Assembly: GCA_902786205.1 (NCBI GenBank)
Contig: CADABQ010000010.1
Location: forward strand, 1-61,231
From: an uncultured Lachnospiraceae bacterium
Lineage (GTDB): Bacteria; Bacillota; Clostridia; Lachnospirales; Lachnospiraceae
Direction: 5' to 3'
Length of the DNA: 61,231 bases
The notes below the pieces were generated by a model that searched no databases, was not told the origin of the DNA, and was given only the letters and a program-made list of their open reading frames with translations. The first letter of the stretch is position 1; each line of letters starts with the position of its first letter. This document shows positions 26,601-34,584 of this stretch, piece by piece. A program made the position numbers and the translations under genes.

Positions 26601-27419
26601 ATGATACGAGATATAACAATTGGACAGTATTATGCAAAAGAATCTCCTATTCATAGATTGGATCCAAGGACAAAGTTTATTGCTACCTTTGTCTATATGA
26701 TATCGATGTTTTGTTTTCAGAGATTTTTAGGTTTTATTCCATGTACTCTTTTTTTGGTACTAGTGATAGTTATTTCAAAAATTCCATTTTCACATATTAT
26801 TAAAGGTTTGAAGCCAATTGCAATGATATTGATTTTTACAATGTGTATACAGGTGTTTTTTTCAACAGGAACACCTATTGTAAAATGGGGAATTTTTACG
26901 ATAACAGCAGAAGGAATAAAACGGGCGATTTTTATGGGAATGCGACTTTGTTTATTAGTGTTTGGTGCATCCATGATGACGTTTACTACAACACCAAATC
27001 AGTTAACAGATGGAATTGAAACATTGTTTCGTCCGTTGAATAAACTGCATATTCCGGTACATGAAATTGCTATGATGATGTCAATTGCGCTTCGATTTAT
27101 ACCTATTTTAATTGAAGAAATGAATAAGATCATGAAGGCACAGATGGCAAGAGGCGCCGATTTTGAAACAGGAAACTTCATAAAAAGAGCAAAGAGTTTA
27201 GTGCCGATTTTGGTGCCATTGTTTGTATCTGCATTTCGAAGAGCAAACGAACTTGCTATGGCAATGGAGGCTCGTTGCTATCATGGTGGGGATGGACGAA
27301 CCAAGATGAAACCCTTAAAATACAAAAAGAGAGATGGAATTGCTTTTGCGGTGCTATTCTTCTATCTGGTTATTTTAATTGGAACGGTAAAATGGGTACC
27401 TATGATTGGGATGATATAA
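26601..27419 (+). CDS. ecfT: ECF transporter transmembrane subunit T
   Basis: 272 residues with about five or six membrane helices (PF02361, CbiQ family). The two coupling motifs that plug into the ATPases are ARGADF and MEARCY, near residues 183 and 219. Position after ecfA1-ecfA2 and before truA is the conserved Firmicute arrangement. No S component is in this window, consistent with a shared (group II) ECF module. Confidence 0.95.
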   Translation: MIRDITIGQYYAKESPIHRLDPRTKFIATFVYMISMFCFQRFLGFIPCTLFLVLVIVISKIPFSHIIKGLKPIAMILIFTMCIQVFFSTGTPIVKWGIFTITAEGIKRAIFMGMRLCLLVFGASMMTFTTTPNQLTDGIETLFRPLNKLHIPVHEIAMMMSIALRFIPILIEEMNKIMKAQMARGADFETGNFIKRAKSLVPILVPLFVSAFRRANELAMAMEARCYHGGDGRTKMKPLKYKKRDGIAFAVLFFYLVILIGTVKWVPMIGMI

Positions 27420-27483
27420 AAGAGGAAAAAAGTCTGTTATGCAAAAGGAAAGGTGGCATAAAAGACAGGAAGGAAAAAATGGA

Positions 27484-28248
27484 ATGAAGCGAATTAAATT
27501 GGAAATTGCGTATGATGGTACGAATTACCATGGTTGGCAGATTCAGCCGAATGCAGTGACTGTGGAAGGTAAAATAAATACAGTATTGTCTGAGCTGTGT
27601 AAGGAAGAAATCGCAGTAATTGGAGCCAGTCGAACGGATGCAGGTGTGCATGCGTATGGAAATGTTGCTGTTTTTGATACAAATAGTCCCATTCCACCGG
27701 AAAAATTTGCATATGCATTAAATGCACACTTACCATGGGATATTCGTGTGCAATCTTCAAAGGAAGTAGCATCGGACTTTCATCCGCGACATTGTGATAG
27801 CAAAAAAACATATGAGTATCATATATTAAACCGAAAAATCGCAATACCTAGCAAACGTCTTTATAGTTATCATTTTCATTGGGATTTGGATATAGAAGCC
27901 ATGCAAAAGGGGGCAGAATATTTGATTGGAACACACGATTTCAAAAGTTTTTGTTCTGCAAAAACACAGGTAACAGATACGGTAAGAACGATTTATGAGT
28001 TACAGATAAAAAGGGAGGGTGACGAAGTTATTTTACGGATTACCGGAAGTGGATTTTTATATAATATGGTCCGTATCATAACGGGAACACTATTGCAGGT
28101 TGGTACAGGTTATTATGCACCAGAAGAGATAAAAGAAATGTTGAAAAAAAAGAATCGGACCGCTGCGGGAGCATGTGCGCCGGCAATGGGACTGTTTTTG
28201 ATAGGTATAGATTACGATAATGAGGAAAAAGAGAAAAGCACTGAATAA
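27484..28248 (+). CDS. truA: tRNA pseudouridine synthase A (positions 38-40)
   Basis: 254 residues. Makes pseudouridine in the anticodon arm of tRNAs. The catalytic Asp is in the RTDAGVHA motif (about residue 55). The start is taken at 27484 because AGGAAGGA lies 8 nt upstream and the protein then begins MKRIKLEIAYDG; the frame is open from 27439. In many Firmicutes rplM-rpsI follow truA, but here uppP does. Confidence 0.95.
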   Translation: MKRIKLEIAYDGTNYHGWQIQPNAVTVEGKINTVLSELCKEEIAVIGASRTDAGVHAYGNVAVFDTNSPIPPEKFAYALNAHLPWDIRVQSSKEVASDFHPRHCDSKKTYEYHILNRKIAIPSKRLYSYHFHWDLDIEAMQKGAEYLIGTHDFKSFCSAKTQVTDTVRTIYELQIKREGDEVILRITGSGFLYNMVRIITGTLLQVGTGYYAPEEIKEMLKKKNRTAAGACAPAMGLFLIGIDYDNEEKEKSTE

Positions 28249-28341
28249 CTTTTGTAAAGAATGCATAAATAATAGATAAAGAAAGAAACTGTTGGAACAG
28301 TTATTCAATAAACATGCCAAAGAGCAGAAAGAGAGGAAGAT

Positions 28342-29250
28342 ATGTTACTAGTGTTGAATTTGATTGAAATCCTAAAAACATTATTTTTAGGTATTGTGGA
28401 GGGAATTACCGAGTGGTTGCCAATTAGTAGTACCGGGCATTTGATCTTAGTGGATGAGTTTCTGAAAATGAAACAGAGCGATGAATTTATGAATGTATTC
28501 AATGTTGTGATTCAACTTGGTGCCATTCTTGCAGTTGTAGTGCTTTATTGGAGTAAACTTTGGCCATTTCATCGAAAGAAAAACGCGCCTAAAAAGAGTT
28601 GGTTTGTAAATGAAGCGAAGGAAGGTTTCTTAAAATCGTTCCAGACATTTTGTAACAATTACTGCTATATGGATAAAATTGTTATGTGGATTAAAATTGT
28701 ATGCGCTTGCATCCCTGCCATTATCATGGGACTTTTATTTGATGACTGGATGGAAAAACATCTGATGAATGGCTTTGTTGTAGCATGTATGCTGATCTTA
28801 TACGGTATATTATTTATTGTGATTGAAAATTACAATAAAACAAGGACGCCAAAGGTTAATTCGCTAAAAGAAATTGATTTTAAGACTGCGTTTGGTATTG
28901 GATTGTTTCAGGTGTTATCTTTAGTACCTGGAACTTCCCGTTCAGGTTCCACTATTATTGGTGGTATTCTTTTGGGTGTTTCCAGAGAGATGGCAGCGGA
29001 ATTTACATTTTTCCTTGGAATCCCTGTTATGTTTGGTGCAAGTTTCCTAAAACTATTGAAACACGGACTTGCATTTACAAAGCCAGAGTTAAGTATTTTA
29101 TTAATTGGAATGGTAACAGCGTTTGCTGTTTCTGTTGTAGTGATTAAATGGTTAATGGGGTATATTAAAAAACATGATTTCAAAGTTTTTGGATGGTATC
29201 GAATTGTACTTGGAATCATCGTATTGGCATATTTTTTGTTTTTAAAATAG
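28342..29250 (+). CDS. uppP: Undecaprenyl-diphosphate phosphatase
   Basis: 302 residues, an integral membrane protein of the BacA/UppP family that recycles undecaprenyl diphosphate for wall synthesis and gives bacitracin tolerance. Both signature motifs are present: [14 protein letters not shown] (about residues 20-33) and PGTSRSGST (about 196-204). It is somewhat longer than the common 265-285 residues because of a charged loop near 75-100. It is followed by a terminator, so it is its own unit or ends the ecf-truA operon. Confidence 0.95.
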   Translation: MLLVLNLIEILKTLFLGIVEGITEWLPISSTGHLILVDEFLKMKQSDEFMNVFNVVIQLGAILAVVVLYWSKLWPFHRKKNAPKKSWFVNEAKEGFLKSFQTFCNNYCYMDKIVMWIKIVCACIPAIIMGLLFDDWMEKHLMNGFVVACMLILYGILFIVIENYNKTRTPKVNSLKEIDFKTAFGIGLFQVLSLVPGTSRSGSTIIGGILLGVSREMAAEFTFFLGIPVMFGASFLKLLKHGLAFTKPELSILLIGMVTAFAVSVVVIKWLMGYIKKHDFKVFGWYRIVLGIIVLAYFLFLK

Positions 29251-29271
29251 AATAGAAAAAGGGAAAGAAAT

Positions 29272-29319
29272 ATAACGGCGAGTTTTTGTAACAGATGCAG
29301 GAACTAGCCGTTATTTTTT
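29272..29319 (+). terminator. Terminator after uppP
   Basis: ATAACGGCGAGTT (29272-29284) pairs with AACTAGCCGTTAT (29302-29314, one mismatch), followed by TTTTTT. R4 copy c abuts it. Confidence 0.85.
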
Positions 29320-29340
29320 CGCTATAGAAAGATGCATCTT
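29320..29340. repeat. Terminator-associated repeat R4, copy c (truncated)
   Basis: CGCTATAGAAAGATGCATCTT is the left arm and loop of R4 without its right arm. It starts directly after the uppP terminator T-tract. Confidence 0.5.
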
Positions 29341-29376
29341 AATTACCACGAACGCACAAGTGTTTTGCCTGTCAAT

Positions 29377-29444
29377 GATATTTGCAATTTGCGCTGCTAC
29401 TTGCTCATATAAAAGCGGCACTGTGTTTTCTTGCTCTTTTATAG
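29377..29444 (-). repeat. Dispersed structured repeat R1, copy c (short)
   Basis: Reads on the minus strand: an opening CTATAAAAGAGC arm, a CAGTGCC remnant of hairpin 3, CGCTTTTATATGAGCAAGT, AGCAGCGC, then AATTGCAAATATC. It lacks hairpins 1 and 2 of the full copies but keeps the closing arm and tail, suggesting a deleted derivative. A further degenerate tail, GAAGCGGATTGCGAATGTTC, lies at about 29598-29617 (plus strand). Confidence 0.65.
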
Positions 29445-29688
29445 AACTCTTTTTTTAACTTCCATATTTGCAAGCAGAATATTTTATGGTAAAATAAAAA
29501 AGATGTCGCATTTGTAAGCATTCTATACTCGTTAAGTTTTGGAGATATAGATAGGAAAAAAGGATGCTTGTGTCAAAGGGTAAAGTTTCTATTGACCGAA
29601 GCGGATTGCGAATGTTCGCATTTACAATGCAATGTGTGGTTATATACAGTTACGAAGATATTAATGATTGTAAGAAAGGATGAGAAGG
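29445..29688. other. Non-coding gap before the HAD gene
   Basis: It contains the degenerate R1 tail near 29598-29617 and otherwise AT-rich sequence. No gene supported. A promoter for the HAD-GS-ANTAR unit should be here, but no convincing pair of boxes was found. Confidence 0.45.
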
Positions 29689-30501
29689 ATGGAATCACAT
29701 CTTCTTTTTTTTGATATAGATGGTACTTTGCGAGATGAAACAACAGGGCTTATTTCAAAAAAAACGCAAAAATCCATTAGACGAGCAAGAAAACAGGGGC
29801 ATTTATGCTTTTTAAATACCGGAAGAAGTTTTTCGGAACTGGATTCGGATGTGGTCAAAGTCGGATTTGATGGAGTTGTTTGTGGCTGTGGAACTTATAT
29901 TTATTATGATGGAAAGATTATTTTGAAAGAAGAAATCCAAGGAGAAGAAGCAGAAAAAATTTTGGAATTAATAAAAAAATGTAAATTATCTGCACTGTTA
30001 GAAGGCGAAAAACATTTTTATGTTTCTAAGGATACCGAGAATAAAAAATTGCTTCTTGTAAAAAAGTATTTTGGAGAAGAAGTGAATAAAAGATGTTGCT
30101 TTTGGGAAGAGAAAGCACCAAAATTTCAGAAGCTCAGTGTGTGGCTTGATGAACAGAGTGACTTTACATGTTTTGAAAATGCGTTAAAAGAAAAATTTGA
30201 CTTTATTAAGAGAAGTGATGATTTTTATGAGGTGATTCCAAAAGGGTATAGCAAAGCATCGGGTATAGCATATTTGGCAGATAAGTTACAGGTACCAAAG
30301 AAGAATACAGTAGCATTGGGAGATAGTGCAAATGATCTTTCTATGCTCACTTATGCCGGTGTAGGTGTAGCGATGGGAAATAGTGCTTTACAGGTAAAGG
30401 ATAAAGTAGATTTTGTAACAAAAAGTGTGGAGGAAGAAGGCGTCTGGTACGCATTAGATCAGTTGGGACTTTTAGGAATGGAGGAACAGGTACATGAATA
30501 A
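29689..30501 (+). CDS. Cof-type HAD phosphatase
   Basis: 270 residues, HAD superfamily subclass IIB. Motif I FFDIDGTL gives the nucleophile and acid/base Asp (about residues 8 and 10), and motif IV is GDSANDLSML. The mobile cap lies between about 85 and 190. Substrate is unknown, probably a sugar phosphate or similar small phosphoester. Start 29689 is chosen over 29680 because GAAAGGA then has normal spacing. The 3' end overlaps the next gene by 8 nt. Confidence 0.88.
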   Translation: MESHLLFFDIDGTLRDETTGLISKKTQKSIRRARKQGHLCFLNTGRSFSELDSDVVKVGFDGVVCGCGTYIYYDGKIILKEEIQGEEAEKILELIKKCKLSALLEGEKHFYVSKDTENKKLLLVKKYFGEEVNKRCCFWEEKAPKFQKLSVWLDEQSDFTCFENALKEKFDFIKRSDDFYEVIPKGYSKASGIAYLADKLQVPKKNTVALGDSANDLSMLTYAGVGVAMGNSALQVKDKVDFVTKSVEEEGVWYALDQLGLLGMEEQVHE

Positions 30502-31795
30502 ATATACAAAACAAGATATTATGGAACTGGTGGAAGAGGAAGATGTAGAATTTATTCGATTACAATTTGTAGATGTATTTGGAACACTTAAAAATCTGGC
30601 AGTAACAACAAGCCAGTTAGATAAAGTATTAAATAATGAGTGTATGTTTGATGGTGCTGCCATAGACGGATTTAAGGGAAATAATATGAGCGAATTATTT
30701 CTGAAACCACAATTGGATACATTTGCTATTTTTCCATGGCGCCCGCAGCAAGGGAAGGTTGCACGTTTCTTATGTGATGTAGTTTATGAAGATGGAACTC
30801 CATTTGAGGGAGATTCACGTTATATATTACAAAATGTCTTAGATAAGGCAAAGGAAATGGGATATACATTTCAGGTGCAACCACATAGTGAATTCTTTTT
30901 ATTCGATACGGACGAAGACGGAGAGCCAACCGTAACGACAAAAGAGAAGGGCGATTACTTTGATATTGGACCTATCGATCAGGGACAAAATGCAAGACGT
31001 GAAGCAGTATTGTTTTTAGAGGATATGGATTTTGAAGTGGAGACATCCTATCATGCATCTGAGATTGCACAGCATGGAATCGGATTTGCAGCAGATCGTG
31101 CTATGAATACCGCAGATAATATTGTAACTTTCAAAATGGTGGTAAGAACGGTAGCAAAACGTCATGGAATGCATGCAACCTTTATGCCAAAACCAAGAAG
31201 AGATTTGCAAGGTTCTGCTATGAAACTTGCCTTTGCCTTGATAAAGGATGGAAAAAATTGCTTTGTGGATGAAACAGATGAAAATGGCATCAGTTCCATT
31301 GCATACCAATTTATGGCGGGCATTATGGAACATTGCGAAGGAATGGCACTGATCAACAATCCAATCGTAAATTCTTATAAACGATTTGTACCAGGTTATA
31401 ATGCACCGTTGAAGATTAGTTGTTCTTTAAATGACCGAGAGGCTATGATACGAATGAATTGTAAGAAAAAAGATGGTGTGAAACTGGAATTTAGAAATCC
31501 GGATTCGGCATCCAATCCTTACCTCGTATTAGCAGTGTGTTTGGCAGCAGGATTGGACGGAATGAAACGTGGGCTTAAGGCACCAAGATTGGACGAACAA
31601 ACAACCTATAGTGATAAAGTGATGCCTAAGACTTTGGAGGATGCAATTAAAGCATTTGAAAAGGATAAATTTTTACAGGATGTGTTAGGTCCACATATTG
31701 TGGAGAATTATTTAGAGGCCAAAAAGGAAGAATGGAATCGCTATTGTGAAGAAGTAACAAAATGGGAAGTAGATGAATATTTAAATCGTATTTAA
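30494..31795 (+). CDS. Glutamine synthetase homologue, probably non-catalytic
   Basis: 433 residues, collinear with GSI-alpha enzymes (compare Bacillus subtilis GlnA from memory) without gaps at the active site. Key residues are replaced. The metal ligand pair in GPEPEFF is PHSEFF (His131, Glu133 kept). HHEVAPGQHE reads YHASEIAQHG, so both Glu are lost (Ala188, Gly195). GSGMH reads GSAMK (His to Lys244). The flap Glu in PGYEAP is Asn303. Glu332 in LEFR is kept. Overall fold segments (NSYKRFVPGY, NPYLVLAV) remain well conserved, so the protein is under selection but should not make glutamine. Overlaps the HAD gene by 8 nt; an ANTAR gene follows. Confidence 0.85.
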   Translation: MNKYTKQDIMELVEEEDVEFIRLQFVDVFGTLKNLAVTTSQLDKVLNNECMFDGAAIDGFKGNNMSELFLKPQLDTFAIFPWRPQQGKVARFLCDVVYEDGTPFEGDSRYILQNVLDKAKEMGYTFQVQPHSEFFLFDTDEDGEPTVTTKEKGDYFDIGPIDQGQNARREAVLFLEDMDFEVETSYHASEIAQHGIGFAADRAMNTADNIVTFKMVVRTVAKRHGMHATFMPKPRRDLQGSAMKLAFALIKDGKNCFVDETDENGISSIAYQFMAGIMEHCEGMALINNPIVNSYKRFVPGYNAPLKISCSLNDREAMIRMNCKKKDGVKLEFRNPDSASNPYLVLAVCLAAGLDGMKRGLKAPRLDEQTTYSDKVMPKTLEDAIKAFEKDKFLQDVLGPHIVENYLEAKKEEWNRYCEEVTKWEVDEYLNRI

Positions 31796-31800
31796 TGCGA

Positions 31801-31835
31801 TCAAGTAGCAGAGCGGATTGCGAATATCCGCTTGA
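31801..31835 (+). repeat. R1 tail hairpin between GS homologue and ANTAR gene (copy e)
   Basis: TCAAGTAGC then GCGGATTGCGAATATCCGC then TTGA starts 5 nt after the GS stop. It forms the best-paired tail of all copies: GCGGAT (31813-31818) with ATCCGC (31826-31831) around a TGCGAAT 7-nt loop, plus TCAA/TTGA outside. Being inside an operon, it must be transcribed. Confidence 0.7.
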
Positions 31836-31872
31836 CGGTGAAAAAAACAAAAGTGGAGGTGAGCTTTCCGGT

Positions 31873-32415
31873 ATGCAGATTATTGTAGCATTTCCTAAAT
31901 TGCAAGATGCAAAGAATATTATGAATGTTATTGCAAGGCAGGGATATGAGGTCGTTTTGGCATGTTCGACCGGTGCACAGGCAATCAGTAAAGCGAATGA
32001 ACTGGATGGTGGCATTGTGGTATCAGGTTATAAGCTCACAGACATGTATTATGCAGATTTGTATGAATATTTGCCAAAGGGATTTGAACTTTTGTTGATG
32101 GCTTCAAAAACAAAGTTAGATAATTGTTATAACAATAACATTGTCTGTCTTGAGATGCCTGTCCGAATGCGAGAACTTGTTGAAACTTTAAGCATGATGT
32201 CTTATCGCTACGAACGGCAGGAGAAAAAGCGCAAAAAGAAAAAGAGAAAAGAAGAAGACAAAGTGAAGATAGATCGTGCAAAAGCAGTGCTTATGGATCG
32301 TAACCATATGTCGGAGGAAGAGGCGCATTATTATTTACAAAAGACCAGCATGGATGCGGGAACTGCTTTGGTAGAAGTGGCAGAGATGATATTGAGTATG
32401 CAGGATATGATGTAA
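31873..32415 (+). CDS. ANTAR-domain RNA-binding regulator with degenerate receiver
   Basis: 180 residues from the ATG at 31873 (GGAGGTGAG upstream; the frame is open from 31795 but covers the R1 hairpin). Residues 1-110 resemble a receiver domain, but the phospho-Asp strand reads GGIVVSGYKL with no Asp, and the acidic pocket is AFPKL. A basic coiled coil (about 112-130) leads to the ANTAR three-helix domain (about 131-178, IDRAKAVLMDR...SEEEAHYYL). ANTAR proteins bind paired-hairpin RNAs and prevent termination. The pairing with a GS gene recalls clostridial nitR-glnA. Signal input cannot be phosphorylation. Confidence 0.88.
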   Translation: MQIIVAFPKLQDAKNIMNVIARQGYEVVLACSTGAQAISKANELDGGIVVSGYKLTDMYYADLYEYLPKGFELLLMASKTKLDNCYNNNIVCLEMPVRMRELVETLSMMSYRYERQEKKRKKKKRKEEDKVKIDRAKAVLMDRNHMSEEEAHYYLQKTSMDAGTALVEVAEMILSMQDMM

Positions 32416-32416
32416 A

Positions 32417-32463
32417 AAAAGAAGGCAGATGCATTTGTGAAAAGGATGCAATGCCTTCTTTTG
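32417..32463 (+). terminator. Terminator after the ANTAR gene
   Basis: AAAAGAAGGCA (32417-32427) pairs with TGCCTTCTTTT (32452-32462), with TGCAT/ATGCA inside. Symmetrical A and T runs make it active in both directions, serving the convergent minus-strand gene as well. Confidence 0.85.
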
Positions 32464-32569
32464 GTTTATAGGATCGTTGGATTATAAAGCACGTAACAAT
32501 CCATTTTTATCCAGATTAATGTGTTTGGATAACCGAAGCTTCAGAGAGAAAAGAGAAAGAAGGTATGTT

Positions 32570-33121
32570 TTAACGATAAGGATGGCGACTTCTGTATCGT
32601 CTACGTCGATTGCCAAATTCCTGATAAAGTAGGTTATCAATTAAAATTTTAAACCAATCCGGCTGTCCGTTTGGTTTAAAATCCGGTCTTGGTGGGGGAC
32701 AGTGAGGACCTCCACAAGGAGCAGAGGGACCTGGAGGAGGACAGTGACCACCGAAACAATGAGGAGGTCTTGGAGGGGGAGGGCAGTGTCTTCCTTTACA
32801 GGAATGGGATAAGGAGTTGATTTCAAGAGGTTGTGCTTGAGGAATGGAATCGGACACGCGATCGTAAATCGAAGCAGAAATCAGATCCATTCGGCTTTTG
32901 TCTGGATAGGTATCATACATACAGCTTCCTTCATATTCCAGTTTATCACATTCCTCTCGTACCTCGGCTAAAATGCGTTTAACTGCATTTGGTTGTAGCT
33001 TAGAAAAATAGTCATAATCCTTTTTGGAATCGTCTATGTGATCAAAACCATAGAGAGGAATCATTGACATGCCTTCGGTAAAGGGAAACTGTTCCCAGTT
33101 GGGCTGCATAAAATCAGACAT
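32570..33121 (-). CDS. Cys/Pro-rich protein of unknown function
   Basis: 183 residues. A conserved-looking N-terminal part (about 1-105) contains VREECDKLEYEGSCMYDTYP and an IYDRV helix. I recognise this general pattern from small Clostridia proteins of unknown role. It is followed by a low-complexity stretch with repeated HCPPPxP and CGG units (7 Cys in about 45 residues) and an Arg-rich end. No signal peptide or membrane segment. Cys/Pro-rich tails and basic ends occur in spore coat proteins, but that is only a guess. The ribosome-binding site is AAGGAAAG. Confidence 0.7.
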   Translation of the reverse strand: MSDFMQPNWEQFPFTEGMSMIPLYGFDHIDDSKKDYDYFSKLQPNAVKRILAEVREECDKLEYEGSCMYDTYPDKSRMDLISASIYDRVSDSIPQAQPLEINSLSHSCKGRHCPPPPRPPHCFGGHCPPPGPSAPCGGPHCPPPRPDFKPNGQPDWFKILIDNLLYQEFGNRRRRYRSRHPYR

Positions 33122-33293
33122 GACAAAACTTCTTTCCTTTTTTTCTTTATTCTATGCAAATTGCATGGAAATGTGCTTTGCCTATTGCCATGTGATGGAA
33201 ACTGGTGTTAAAATTGACCTAATGGCAACAGCTTGGCGACGGAATGATCTTCTCGGAACGGTTGTTGTAAAAAGAATAGTACAGTTGGCTATA

Positions 33294-33346
33294 GTTCAGA
33301 GCGTATTATTTGAAAAATGCCAGCTATATGGGCGTACACTCTGAAC
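33294..33346. repeat. MITE-like repeat R3, short copy
   Basis: Starts GTTCAGAGCGTATTATTTGA and ends GGGCGTACACTCTGAAC, giving inverted ends GTTCAGAG(C/T)GT. The left 28 bases match the left end of the 45068 copy (shared AAAAATGCC). Only 53 bp, so an internally deleted derivative. The rest of the gap 33122-33378 is non-coding. Confidence 0.6.
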
Positions 33347-33378
33347 AATAACCAATGTTGAAATGAAAGAGGTTTTAG

Positions 33379-34566
33379 ATGGATAAAAAGTTTGAAAAAG
33401 TTTTAGAAGGGATTTTTAATTCTGATTTTGTAGAAGGTATTATAAGTAATGCTACTAAGGCTACCGATATAACAAAAATCAAGATTAGACCTGTTCTTTT
33501 AAAAGAAAAATTTAAGTTTCAAGTTATCAAATATAGAGGAAAACAAGTATTCCATGAAAATATGGACAAGGAACAACTGATTGCTTGTTGTAGGGTGTGG
33601 TTTTCGGAAGAAGCGTTGCAATTTAAACAGGCAGAATTTCAGACAAAAGATAAAAAGGTTACGGCATTGATTAGTAAAAAGGGAAAAGTAACAGTAAAAC
33701 AGAAAAAAACGGAAAAGCCATTACAAGAATTTGCAATGGATTTATCCCATAACAGGGCAAAGCGTTATATATTGCAGGAAGGTATTGTAGTTCCATTTCT
33801 GGTAGAACTTGGCGTTATGACAAAAGACGGGAAAGTTATACGTAGTCGTTATGATAAGTTTAAACAGATTAATCGTTTTCTGGAGTTTATCGAAGATGTA
33901 TTACCATATCTACCAAAGGATCGTGAAATTACCATTTTGGATTTTGGTTGTGGTAAATCCTATCTAACCTTTGCCATGTATTATTATTTACATGAATTAA
34001 AAAAGCAAAATATTCGTATTATAGGATTAGACCTAAAAAAAGAGGTAATCCAAAATTGCAATCGGTTAAGTGAAAATTTTGGTTATGAAAAACTGTTGTT
34101 TTTAGAGGGTGATATTGCAGATTACGAGGGTGTAGATTCTGTGGATATGGTGGTAACACTGCATGCTTGCGATACAGCAACGGATTATGCGCTATATAAA
34201 GCGGTTAAGTGGGGAGCAGAAGTAATTTTATCGGTTCCATGTTGTCAGCATGAATTAAATGGACAATTACATCCAAATGGATGGGAAGCTATTTTTAAAT
34301 ACGGAATTATAAAAGAAAGGAGTGCTGCACTTTTTACTGATGCACTGCGGGCTGATCTGTTAGAAAGCCAGGGTTACAAGGCGCAAATATTAGAATTTAT
34401 TGATATGGAACATACCCCTAAAAACTTACTGATACGAGCAGTAAAACAGAAAAATATACAGCCATCTGGAAAGAAAATGCAGGAATATGAACGGATAGAA
34501 CAGATGCTTGGATGTAATCTCACATTAGGACGATTATTAAAAGATGCAACTACGACAATGGAATAA
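33379..34566 (+). CDS. SAM-dependent methyltransferase (Methyltransf_25/GSTCD-like)
   Basis: 395 residues. A non-catalytic N-terminal region (1-150) precedes a Rossmann methyltransferase core: SAM motif ILDFGCGKSYLTFAMYYY (about 192-209), acidic GLDLKKE, and VTLHACDTATDYAL then SVPCCQHE. The HACD...PCCQHE combination is characteristic of this GSTCD-type family, which may act on tRNA or other RNA; the substrate is not established. GAAAGAGG upstream; 18 nt before the next gene. Confidence 0.85.
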   Translation: MDKKFEKVLEGIFNSDFVEGIISNATKATDITKIKIRPVLLKEKFKFQVIKYRGKQVFHENMDKEQLIACCRVWFSEEALQFKQAEFQTKDKKVTALISKKGKVTVKQKKTEKPLQEFAMDLSHNRAKRYILQEGIVVPFLVELGVMTKDGKVIRSRYDKFKQINRFLEFIEDVLPYLPKDREITILDFGCGKSYLTFAMYYYLHELKKQNIRIIGLDLKKEVIQNCNRLSENFGYEKLLFLEGDIADYEGVDSVDMVVTLHACDTATDYALYKAVKWGAEVILSVPCCQHELNGQLHPNGWEAIFKYGIIKERSAALFTDALRADLLESQGYKAQILEFIDMEHTPKNLLIRAVKQKNIQPSGKKMQEYERIEQMLGCNLTLGRLLKDATTTME

Positions 34567-34584
34567 AAAAAGAGGGATAATAGC

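Noticed and set aside
31796..31872. ANTAR-type paired hexaloop target in the GS-ANTAR spacer
   Set aside because: Only one hairpin with a 7-nt loop is seen; the expected two hairpins with A-x-x-G-x-x hexaloops were not found.
33069..33344. 91-codon plus-strand frame over the start of the Cys/Pro-rich gene
   Set aside because: Runs from inside the opposite gene into repeat R3 and lacks an initiation site.
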